Positions 16,296 to 23,887 of a stretch of DNA of 64,000 nt are shown here, in pieces. The translations under genes were made by a program, and so were the position numbers. The stretch is from contig JBGPOP010000006.1 in the NCBI GenBank assembly GCA_041488095.1, forward strand, positions 62,001-126,000, given 5' to 3'. The notes beneath the pieces are model-generated. The model did no database searches. It was not told the origin of the DNA and was given only the letters and a program-made list of their open reading frames with translations. This DNA comes from DASYPQ01 sp041488095. GTDB lineage: Bacteria > Planctomycetota > UBA1135 > GCA-002686595. Within the stretch, counting starts at the first letter, position 1. Each line of letters opens with the position of its first letter.

Positions 16296-18791
16296 GCGGC
16301 CGACGCCGGAACCTGAAGGGAATCACGGTGGCGGGACAGTTTGACGCCTGGATCTGGCAGGCGGACCTGCCGTGGGCAGGCCAGCACGTGCGGCATCGCA
16401 CGTCGGTGCGGCCCGCGCTCGTACGGGGCGCGCGTGCTCGGTGAGTGGGGCAAGAGGGGCAGAAGGGGACGGGCCATGGTAGAAATGTGTGGGGGGCGTC
16501 TCGCGCCCCGGTCGAACCGGCGCAGGATGAATCGGGCACTGCTCGCACTGGCACTCGCAAGCCTTGGCTCTGCGTGCGCAGGGGGAGGCAGCGGCGGCGG
16601 CGGCGTCTCACCCGGTTTCACGTACAACGGTCCGACCACGTGGACCATCACGGGCCCCGAGGGCGGCCCGTTCTCGAACTCCAGCACCGTCGTGATGCTG
16701 GACAATCAGGGCAGCCAACCCGTGTCGTGGTCGGCGACCTCGGTGCCTTCGTTCGTGCAGTTGGATCAGCTCAGCGGAACGATCCAGCCCAGCACGCAGA
16801 TCAGGATCCATGCGGATCTGAACACTGCGATGGCTCAGACGCTCACCGCGGGCAACTACCAGGGCACGCTCACCTTCCACAACGACAGCGGCTCTCAGGC
16901 GGATATCGACATCGCATGCACCTTGTCGATCCAGTCGGTGGGGAGAAGCTCCCAGCTGGTGCCGGCAACCGATTTCGCATCGCAAGGCCCGGCGACAGGA
17001 CCCTTCCAGCCAGACAGCATCGTGTACACGTTGACCAACACCGGCAGCACGGCGCTGAGCTGGCAGGCGAGCGCACCGGACGCGTGGGTCTCGATCGCGC
17101 CAGCCTCCGGCCAACTCGCGCCCAGTGGTTCGATTGGCGTGGTGGTCTCCATCAACGATCCGGCGACGAGCTTGCTGTCCGTCGGCATGCACCAGTCGGT
17201 GGTCGAAATCCAGGACGCGGCGGACAGCACGGTGCTGCACACTCGCAACGTCGACCTGGACTTGCTCCCGGATCCGCCGTCCAGCGGGTGGACGGTGTTC
17301 ACACCCAGCGTGGACACTCGCACGGTCTACGTCAGCAGCTCGACCGGCAACGACGCCAACAATGGTCTCTCATCGGCCGCTCCCAAGCGCACGATCGCGG
17401 GGGGCAAGACGCTCCTGCGCAACGGCTTCCCGGATTGGCTGCTGTTGAAGTGCGGTGACACGTGGGATGAGTCGCTCAATACGAGCGGGGAGTTCAGATT
17501 GAACGGGCGTTCCCTCACGGAGCGGATGCTCGTCTCCAGCTACGGTACCGGCGCTCGCCCGCTCCTGCGTACCGGTACCGGCAACGCAGTGGACAACTTC
17601 ACCCAGGGGAATCACATCGCCCTCGTCGGTCTTCACCTCTGGGCGCACCTGTACACGGGAAGCCAGGGAACGCCGAACGCCGTGCAGTGGCTGGGTGCCA
17701 CTGCCAACTTCCTGATCGAGGACTGCTTCATCGAAGGCTACGAAACGAACGTCGTGGTCATGGGTTACCCCGAGCCAACCCACAGGCACACCAACGTATC
17801 GATCCGCCGCAACGTGATCGCCGATGCATACAACACGGGTGGCACCAACTCGGAAGGCATCTTCGCCTCCAGCACCGACGGCCTGTTGATGGAGGAGAAC
17901 GTGCTCGACCGCAACGGCTGGAACGACACCATTCCGGGTTCAGGACCGACCTGGTATCGCCGCAACGTCTACATCCAGAATGGATGCACCGGCGTCGCGC
18001 TTCGCGGAAACATCCTCGCCAGGACCGAAGGCGCTCAAATGCGCTCGGGCGGCTCCGTCGAGGAAAACTTGTTCTTGCACCTCCCGATCGCGGTGCTGCT
18101 TGGCGGGGGCATGATCCCCGAGCCTCAAGGTGTCACCGGCACCATACACCACAACGTCATGCTCGACGGCGGAGACCTCCAAGCGGGCAGTCCGCGCGGC
18201 TGGGGCATGTGGCTGTCAAACATCGCCCAGGCAACCATCGATTCCAACGTGATCGCCCACAACGTCAGCGGACACGCGCCCTACCCCGTGTCCTTCGACG
18301 TGGCCCTCAACGGCAGGGGCGTCGAGAACGCGGTGTTCTCGAACAACACCATCTATGCGTGGAACGGCTACACTCGATTCACGGGGACTGCTGCGCAGAC
18401 GGTGAACATCCAGCTGCTCAACAACAAGTTCCAGAACGAGATTACATCGGATCCGCTGGTCGCGCATGATCAATCAGGCAGCACGAGTGGCGTGACCTCT
18501 GCGAACAACACCTTCGACTCCATAGCTGCACCCAACGCGTGGATGCGGGCCGGCGCAAACCTGTCGCTCGCCCAGTGGAAGGCGCTCGTGAACGACACGA
18601 CCTCAGTTGCGCAGCAGGTGGTGTTCCCCGATCCGACTCGGTCGATCGCCACCTACCACGCGTCGATCGGGGGCGCTCCCAGCCTCGACGCGTTCATGAC
18701 CGAGGCGCGTAACCAGTCGAAATCCAACTGGCGTGTCCAGTACACGGCTCGCGCCGTCAACGACTACATCCGCGCCGGTTTCGGCCTTTGA
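16296..18791 (+). repeat. Left arm of a ~2.5-kb inverted repeat
   Basis: This arm contains the whole beta-helix lipoprotein gene and about 180 bases upstream of it. It matches 23888-26386 on the opposite strand: the coding parts are almost colinear, and the upstream parts share the CCTGAAG..ATCAC block, a TTGACG hexamer and the AAGGGGAC ribosome site. Homology stops at the stop codon on the inner side. Arms of this length are ample for homologous recombination, which would invert the 5-kb segment between them. Confidence 0.85.
16476..18791 (+). CDS. Secreted beta-helix lipoprotein (pectate-lyase-like fold), copy 1
   Basis: 771 residues. The start is fixed by comparison with the second copy: both have AAGGGGAC upstream of an ATG at the same relative place. 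A signal sequence ends at a lipobox-like LGSAC, Cys34, followed by a Gly/Ser linker. Residues about 55-265 contain two BACON/Ig-like repeats, each with PVSWSATS- or ALSWQASAPDAWVSIAPASG-type strands. The rest is a right-handed parallel beta-helix rich in N-x-I/V turns (NVSIRRNVIADAY, GVALRGNILARTEG, ATIDSNVIAHN, NIQLLNNKFQNEI), typical of polysaccharide lyases and epimerases. It probably sits on the cell surface and acts on, or scaffolds, the polymer made by this locus. Catalytic residues cannot be picked by eye. An 8-bp hairpin follows the stop. Confidence 0.8.
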   Translation: MVEMCGGRLAPRSNRRRMNRALLALALASLGSACAGGGSGGGGVSPGFTYNGPTTWTITGPEGGPFSNSSTVVMLDNQGSQPVSWSATSVPSFVQLDQLSGTIQPSTQIRIHADLNTAMAQTLTAGNYQGTLTFHNDSGSQADIDIACTLSIQSVGRSSQLVPATDFASQGPATGPFQPDSIVYTLTNTGSTALSWQASAPDAWVSIAPASGQLAPSGSIGVVVSINDPATSLLSVGMHQSVVEIQDAADSTVLHTRNVDLDLLPDPPSSGWTVFTPSVDTRTVYVSSSTGNDANNGLSSAAPKRTIAGGKTLLRNGFPDWLLLKCGDTWDESLNTSGEFRLNGRSLTERMLVSSYGTGARPLLRTGTGNAVDNFTQGNHIALVGLHLWAHLYTGSQGTPNAVQWLGATANFLIEDCFIEGYETNVVVMGYPEPTHRHTNVSIRRNVIADAYNTGGTNSEGIFASSTDGLLMEENVLDRNGWNDTIPGSGPTWYRRNVYIQNGCTGVALRGNILARTEGAQMRSGGSVEENLFLHLPIAVLLGGGMIPEPQGVTGTIHHNVMLDGGDLQAGSPRGWGMWLSNIAQATIDSNVIAHNVSGHAPYPVSFDVALNGRGVENAVFSNNTIYAWNGYTRFTGTAAQTVNIQLLNNKFQNEITSDPLVAHDQSGSTSGVTSANNTFDSIAAPNAWMRAGANLSLAQWKALVNDTTSVAQQVVFPDPTRSIATYHASIGGAPSLDAFMTEARNQSKSNWRVQYTARAVNDYIRAGFGL

Positions 18792-18795
18792 GCAG

Positions 18796-18815
18796 TCAGT
18801 GACGCGAGTCACTGA
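18796..18815 (+). terminator. Hairpin after beta-helix gene copy 1
   Basis: Perfect 8-bp stem TCAGTGAC/GTCACTGA closed by a GCGA (GNRA) tetraloop, beginning four bases after the stop codon. There is no T-run, so it may act as an mRNA 3'-end stabiliser or a weak terminator. The second gene copy lacks this hairpin. Confidence 0.5.
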
Positions 18816-19433
18816 GGTGCTCCCTCGCGGGCGGTTGACAGGTTCTGGTAGGCGATAAACCGCAGCCTGCTCCGAACTCCGAAATAGGGACTTGCGCCAC
18901 GGCACGAGCTCGCAGGCGTGATGGCGAGTTGCTGAAGACCACCGATCATCGTCGCACTAGGAGGACAGCATCGCCGTCGTCACGCCGAGCTGGCGTGCGA
19001 ACGCGCGTCCAAGTCCCTTCCGTGGAGTGGCCGGACGGACCGCGGCCCAGCCATGCGTCGCGCGTGGAACCGCTCCCGATCCGGACCATCGGAGCTCGGT
19101 GCTCACCCAGTCTCCCTTCGAGTTCCATTCGGGACACCGAGCTCGGTACCGCGGAGCCACTGCCTTCTCCTTGCGGCAAACCCCGGTGCTTCAGCTGGCC
19201 GAGGCGCGGTGGGGCGTCCGGCACCATCGTGGGGCTGTGGATGCCTACGGGGACGTCCAACACGGCCTACCACTTCGGCTACCTCTCCACTCTACTTGCT
19301 AGCCTCGGCCTGGACGCTAGTCTTGTCCCATGCTCCTCCAAGAAGGCGGTCAAGGCAGACGCCAACCGCTGCAACGGCGCGGGAGGTCACTCTCGGGCGA
19401 GCCCATGGAACCCCGACCCATCAAGGATCCGCT
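18816..19433 (+). other. Intergenic stretch without a recognisable gene
   Basis: About 620 bases between the first beta-helix gene and the FkbM methyltransferase. A TTGACA hexamer at 18835-18840 could be a -35 element but no good -10 follows at 16-18 bases. Open frames here have no family resemblance, and base composition is lower in GC than the flanking NRPS region. I see nothing definite. Confidence 0.4.
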
Positions 19434-20234
19434 TTGAAGCTCGATTATATCAAGCACCTGGCGGTCGGAACCCCTCTCTATCGGCCCATGAACGCCTGCC
19501 GCGATCTGCTGGGCTATTTTCATCGCCGCCGACATCCTGAATTGGCCGAGATTTTCGCCGAATCCGATCGCATCGATCGCTTCATGCGCGCGGTCATCCG
19601 GTCCGATTCCAACTGTGTGGATATCGGATGCCACATCGGTTCGATTCTCGCACGCATGGTCCAACTCGCCCCAGCCGGACACCACATCGCGTTCGAGCCG
19701 ACGACCGACAAGCAGCGATGGCTGACACGCAAGTTCCCCAACGTCATCGTCCACGGAGTGGCCCTGGGCGAATCGAACGAAACGCGAAAGTTCTACGAGC
19801 GACGCAAACACTCCGGCTACAACACCCTCGCGCCCGGCGTCGCCGACGACCCCGAGTTCATCTGCACCGAAGTGATCTGCCGCTGCCTCGACGACGTGCT
19901 GCCCGCCGATTATCACGTCGATTTCATCAAGATCGACGTCGAAGGCGCAGAGCTCGGTGTGTTCCGCGGCGCAGCGCGGACATTGGCTCGTTGCCGCCCC
20001 GCGATTGTCTTCGAGTGCACCACGAGCGGGCTCGCTCAGTACGGCGTACAGCCCTCGTCCGTGTATCACACCGTCACCCGCGACCTCGGCTATCACATCT
20101 TTTTCCTGGGGGACTGGCTCAAGGGCGGTCCCCGTGTGAGCGAGAGCGATTTTCAAGAGTCGATGGCCTATCCCTTCAAGGCTTTCAACTACATCGCCAT
20201 GCCGCAGCCGATTGCCGCGCCCATCGCGGTCTGA
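19434..20234 (+). CDS. FkbM family methyltransferase
   Basis: 266 residues, starting at a TTG six bases after AAGGA; an in-frame ATG at 19488 is the fallback. The SAM site is NCVDIGCHIGSILARM, with HHIAFEPTTDKQRWL as the second strand acidic motif. The FkbM hallmark is present: HVDFIKIDVEGAELGVFRGA followed by RPAIVFECT. Family members O-methylate sugars or polyketide hydroxyls, and in capsule and exopolysaccharide loci they usually methylate a glycan residue. The gene lies inside the cassette bounded by the inverted beta-helix genes and points toward the asparagine-synthetase-like gene 422 bases downstream. Confidence 0.88.
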   Translation: MKLDYIKHLAVGTPLYRPMNACRDLLGYFHRRRHPELAEIFAESDRIDRFMRAVIRSDSNCVDIGCHIGSILARMVQLAPAGHHIAFEPTTDKQRWLTRKFPNVIVHGVALGESNETRKFYERRKHSGYNTLAPGVADDPEFICTEVICRCLDDVLPADYHVDFIKIDVEGAELGVFRGAARTLARCRPAIVFECTTSGLAQYGVQPSSVYHTVTRDLGYHIFFLGDWLKGGPRVSESDFQESMAYPFKAFNYIAMPQPIAAPIAV

Positions 20235-20656
20235 TCCCCGGTGCGCCGCCGCCGACCACGACCCTCCACCGCCTCCTTGCTGGCGCTCGAAGAGCCAGGT
20301 CTGCCCACCAGGAGATTGACATCCTCCCGCCACGCACCGACGATCGTACCGCCGTGCTTGCCTCTCCCGACATGCCTCGCCCGCGCACCCATGCGCCGCA
20401 CTCGCTCCCTCAATGACAGCCCGCGCCGCCGCAGTAAGTGCTGGGCCTCCTGCCGCACGCTCGAAGGGCACCGCCTGGTACTACGATCCATGCACGCACC
20501 CAAGCCCACTTCTTCAGTCCGAGGGGCATTGGATGCACACTACGCCCTGTCGATGGGTGACAGACCTGCGGACATGGTTCCGGTGCACCTTCCGGATCTT
20601 CGGACCCGGGGGCTAGACCAACCTTCAACTCCCCCACCACGTTCAGAGGAGATCGA
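20235..20656 (+). other. Intergenic stretch upstream of the asparagine-synthetase-like gene
   Basis: About 420 bases. The only item worth noting is a 67-codon ATG frame at 20413-20616 without a ribosome site, discussed under findings. The last 15 bases carry AGAGGAG, the ribosome site of the following gene. No convincing promoter or RNA is seen. Confidence 0.35.
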
Positions 20657-22624
20657 ATGCGAACGGCACCGTTCTTGATGCTACTTCAGGGCCCACGCGC
20701 CCTGGACCAGTCCGAACGAATATGCCGCGCTACCGAAACAACCCTTGGACTATCGCTGCGCTGCTGTGTAATTCCAGAACATAATATTCTCATAGCAACG
20801 GCCAAGGACAAGGATACGGATGCATCTACGGCGCCATATCCTGAACAGCCCCGCTTGGCAAGCGCAGCGCCTTCGAATCCACCCGGGCATCGTCTGCTAT
20901 TCGCATTGGAGCACAGAGGGTCTCCTGCGGCGTCAAGACATCTAATCGGCACAGACCTGTCGTGTGCCAGCCACGTGCTCTTGGCCAGGATCATCGGAGC
21001 AGATGCCTGGATGACGGAACATGCGGAAGCGAGTCGAGTGGGCGAAGTCTTATCCATATCGGACGTCTTCGCTCTCTTTGACCCTCGGAACGGCGAGTGG
21101 ATGATCGGACGAAGCCATCCAGGATTGCGCTCTTTCTACTACAGCGTGTCATCCAACGACGACATCCAGTTTGCCGCAAGCACACAACTTCGTGCCCTGC
21201 TTCCCATGTTGCAGAGCCGGCCAACTGTGGACCACTTGGCCATCAGTCGGTATCTGTGCAACGGGTTCTTCTCGGATCCGGACACGCCGTTCAAGGAACT
21301 GCGCAGTCTTCTCCCTAGGGAAGTATTGCGGACCCGTCATTCCACTAGGACCTGGGTGCCGATCCCGGACACACAAGCTGATGCCCCCGGCTACACCCCT
21401 GTGCAGCAACAGCAATCAGAGTCGCCCACGCAACGTGTGCGCAGGTTGCTCGTCGAGGCCGTCGCCGTGCAGACCACCGACGGCAACGAGGCAGCCTGCA
21501 TGCTCTCCGGCGGGGTCGATTCCTCGACAGTTGCCGCCATTGCTGCGCGCCTCCTGGGCAAGCAGGTGCATACCTTTTCCCTTGTATTCGAGGACGAGTC
21601 CCTCAGTGAGGCCAAGTATGCGTCGGCTGTGGCGCGACGCATCGGCTCTAAGCATCACAACGTGCTCCTGAAGCAGACCGACTTCGAGGCCTCCCTCGAT
21701 TGGCTTCTCGGCGCTTTGGACGTACCGACCACGGACGCGCTGAACAGCCTGTTGATCTGCAGATCGCTGGCCGAGGCCGGGCACCCTGCGGCGCTCGCGG
21801 GAGTGGGCAGCGATGAACTCTTCGGTGGTCACGAGTGCATGCGGAGAGTGCCCCGCGCCATGACTCTGCTTCACCACTACAGGCGATGTCCCCGGTTCGC
21901 AAGGACCGCCATTCAGCAACTCGCGGCAGTCCTGCTCGGCTGCACGAAAGAGCACTGGCTGCCCAGCCACGGGCTTCGCGGCAAGTTCATGGCCCTGCTG
22001 GATCAAGAATTAGATCCGCTCGCCGTGTATCTCCTGAGTCGACGGGTCCTGCTCCCGGAGGCCGTTGCCCGATTGAAGCCGGCCATCCTGGAGTCCTATA
22101 GCTCGGTGCCCGTTCGCACGTCCGCTGCACACCACGATGCTCCGCGAAGGGACGTGCTTCTCAAGACAATCAGCCAATACGAGCAGGAGATTTATCTGAG
22201 AAACCAGCTCTTGCGTGACCTGAGCATGGTCAGCGTGGCGAGCGGCGTCGATGTGCGAGTGCCCTTTCTCGATCGCGCCCTGATTGCTGCAGTGGGTTCG
22301 CTGCCCGCCTCGCAACTGTTCCTCAGTGGACGGCCGAAGAGATTCCTGATCGAGTGCGTGTCCGATATTCTCCCCGTTGAAGCCTACGACAGGCCGAAAT
22401 TGGGCTTTGTGCTACCCATTGGCCAGTGGCTCGGCGGGATCATCTCGGCACGTCTTCATCGATTCACTGCACAAGGTGAACTGTTGGACATTCTCGGGCT
22501 CGATCAAAAGGCATTGGAATTGATCATCGCCGACTGTTCGACAGCGAGAGGGCGTATATTCTACACAAGGGAGTGGTGCGCATTCGTCCTCCTCGACTGG
22601 TTCTCGAGGCACTTGCGGAATTGA
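20657..22624 (+). CDS. Asparagine-synthetase-like amidotransferase without N-terminal Cys
   Basis: 655 residues with an AGAGGAG ribosome site. The C-terminal half is a normal ATP-pyrophosphatase domain: PP-loop MLSGGVDSSTVAAIAA (Ser284 onward), the AGVGSDELFGGHECMR segment, and ASGVDVRVPFLDRAL. The N-terminal ~200 residues follow the glutaminase fold (SISDVFALFDPRNGEWMIGR resembles the NGEIYN/G...R region) but position 2 is Arg and no nucleophilic Cys follows the initiator Met, so glutamine hydrolysis should not occur. The enzyme would activate a carboxylate as an acyl-adenylate and attack it with ammonia or another amine, as in glycan-locus amidases, beta-lactam synthetase or lasso cyclases. 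Codon third positions hold more A/T than neighbours. It is probably a sugar-acid amidase, but this is inference. Confidence 0.8.
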   Translation: MRTAPFLMLLQGPRALDQSERICRATETTLGLSLRCCVIPEHNILIATAKDKDTDASTAPYPEQPRLASAAPSNPPGHRLLFALEHRGSPAASRHLIGTDLSCASHVLLARIIGADAWMTEHAEASRVGEVLSISDVFALFDPRNGEWMIGRSHPGLRSFYYSVSSNDDIQFAASTQLRALLPMLQSRPTVDHLAISRYLCNGFFSDPDTPFKELRSLLPREVLRTRHSTRTWVPIPDTQADAPGYTPVQQQQSESPTQRVRRLLVEAVAVQTTDGNEAACMLSGGVDSSTVAAIAARLLGKQVHTFSLVFEDESLSEAKYASAVARRIGSKHHNVLLKQTDFEASLDWLLGALDVPTTDALNSLLICRSLAEAGHPAALAGVGSDELFGGHECMRRVPRAMTLLHHYRRCPRFARTAIQQLAAVLLGCTKEHWLPSHGLRGKFMALLDQELDPLAVYLLSRRVLLPEAVARLKPAILESYSSVPVRTSAAHHDAPRRDVLLKTISQYEQEIYLRNQLLRDLSMVSVASGVDVRVPFLDRALIAAVGSLPASQLFLSGRPKRFLIECVSDILPVEAYDRPKLGFVLPIGQWLGGIISARLHRFTAQGELLDILGLDQKALELIIADCSTARGRIFYTREWCAFVLLDWFSRHLRN

Positions 22625-22668
22625 AGCTCCGAGGCATCTGTCCGGCCGACTGCCCAAGGTCCCCGCAG

Positions 22669-23655
22669 CTAGAAATCGCTCCTGTGTGAGGGACGGCTGG
22701 GGTCCCACAAGCCCGCCTGTCGAGTGTTGAGATCTTCCACCGCCCTCGACTTGCCCTTCAACAGGCAGGCCCATTGGTATCTGCGGAGGAATCGGCGGAA
22801 CTCGGCACCATCGTATCGAGGATCCCCCTTGACCATGCTCCTGAAATACCCCCACAGCATCGCGATGCCTCCGATGAGTACCGGGGGACGGGTCATCCTG
22901 AAGGCCGAGCTGGCGATCATCCACACGGGGCCTGTGCCCATGAAGTAGTGGCCGAAGCCGTGACGTACCCGGCCTGTCCACCAGTTCCTGTGACTGGTGC
23001 CCATGGGGCGGAGGTGGACGAAGCGGAGGTCGGGGTCGTCCCACGAGACTGCGATCCAGCCGAGCTGGCGGCAACGGTGGGAATCGATGCCATCCCAGGC
23101 GAGCTGACGGATGAATCCGTTGATCTGCGCGAAGCAGGCTGTGCGGTAGAACTTGGCCATGCCGAGGGAGTGATCGTCGCCAATCTTCTCCGAGATGAAG
23201 AGGTCTAGATTCGTGAGAGGGAACCGGGGAGAAGCAGCCGCAGCCCCGCCGGAAGGGAAGTAGGCCTTCCCGGAGCATGTGCCAATCCTCGGATTGGCCT
23301 CCATGCGCTGCATCAGGTTCTCGAAGTATCGTGGAGGCATGTCGAGGTCGAGGTCGAGTTTGCACACGTAGTCGAACTCGTTCGGGTCCATGGTGGCGAA
23401 GCCGGCATAGAAGGCATCCATGACGCCGCCGCCGACCCTGCGCTCGCCACGATCAGGCCGGCGAATCGTCTTGATGAACGGAAAGCGGGCGGCGTACTCG
23501 GCAAGGATTTGCGGAGTGGCGTCCCCGGAACCGTCGTCGACGATGATCCAGAGTGCGGGAGGGATCGACTGCCCCGTGATGGAATCGAGGGTGCGCCGAG
23601 CGTACCGGGATTCGTCGCGGCAAGGGGTGATCAGGCAGTACCGGCGCGAGCTCAT
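22669..23655 (-). CDS. Glycosyltransferase family 2
   Basis: 328 residues. N-terminal YCLITPCRDESRYARRTLDS, WIIVDDGSGDATPQIL and YVCKLDLDLDMPPRYFE give the GT-A nucleotide-binding core, the last carrying the DxD motif. Downstream come CSGKAYFPSGG and a GIDSHRCRQLGW acceptor-side stretch; no membrane helix is obvious apart from a mild hydrophobic run after residue 265. A strong AGGAGGAGA ribosome site lies just upstream; ATG 23655 is used, with a GTG at 23664 as an alternative start. The gene runs toward the asparagine-synthetase-like gene (convergent, 44 bases apart) and completes the cassette between the inverted arms. Confidence 0.88.
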   Translation of the reverse strand: MSSRRYCLITPCRDESRYARRTLDSITGQSIPPALWIIVDDGSGDATPQILAEYAARFPFIKTIRRPDRGERRVGGGVMDAFYAGFATMDPNEFDYVCKLDLDLDMPPRYFENLMQRMEANPRIGTCSGKAYFPSGGAAAASPRFPLTNLDLFISEKIGDDHSLGMAKFYRTACFAQINGFIRQLAWDGIDSHRCRQLGWIAVSWDDPDLRFVHLRPMGTSHRNWWTGRVRHGFGHYFMGTGPVWMIASSAFRMTRPPVLIGGIAMLWGYFRSMVKGDPRYDGAEFRRFLRRYQWACLLKGKSRAVEDLNTRQAGLWDPSRPSHRSDF

Positions 23656-23887
23656 GCGGTGCACTCTCCTCCTAGGATTTCTGCGTCACAGGAGATCGAT
23701 GGCCGGACGCGGACCCATCATGGCCCGGGGGCCACTTCATGATGAACCGGTCCTCGATCGCCGGGCGAGCGTTGGAGGTCGGGTCTCACGCCGGCGGGCG
23801 TGCCGCCCGGTCTGGGCAGACGGCGAGGGCAGGGCCGAAGCGGCTCCCCGCGTCTTCTGCGGCTGAGTGTCCTGTGCCGTCGGTCCC

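Noticed and set aside
16340..16370. Sigma-54 type GG/GC promoter upstream of the beta-helix genes
   Set aside because: The copy at 16340 has TGGCAG...CTGC, but the spacing is off and the elements are not conserved in the second copy.
18929..19540. A 203-codon plus-strand frame before the FkbM gene
   Set aside because: Low-complexity Ser/Arg/Pro product without domain or ribosome site, and it overlaps the real FkbM start in another frame.
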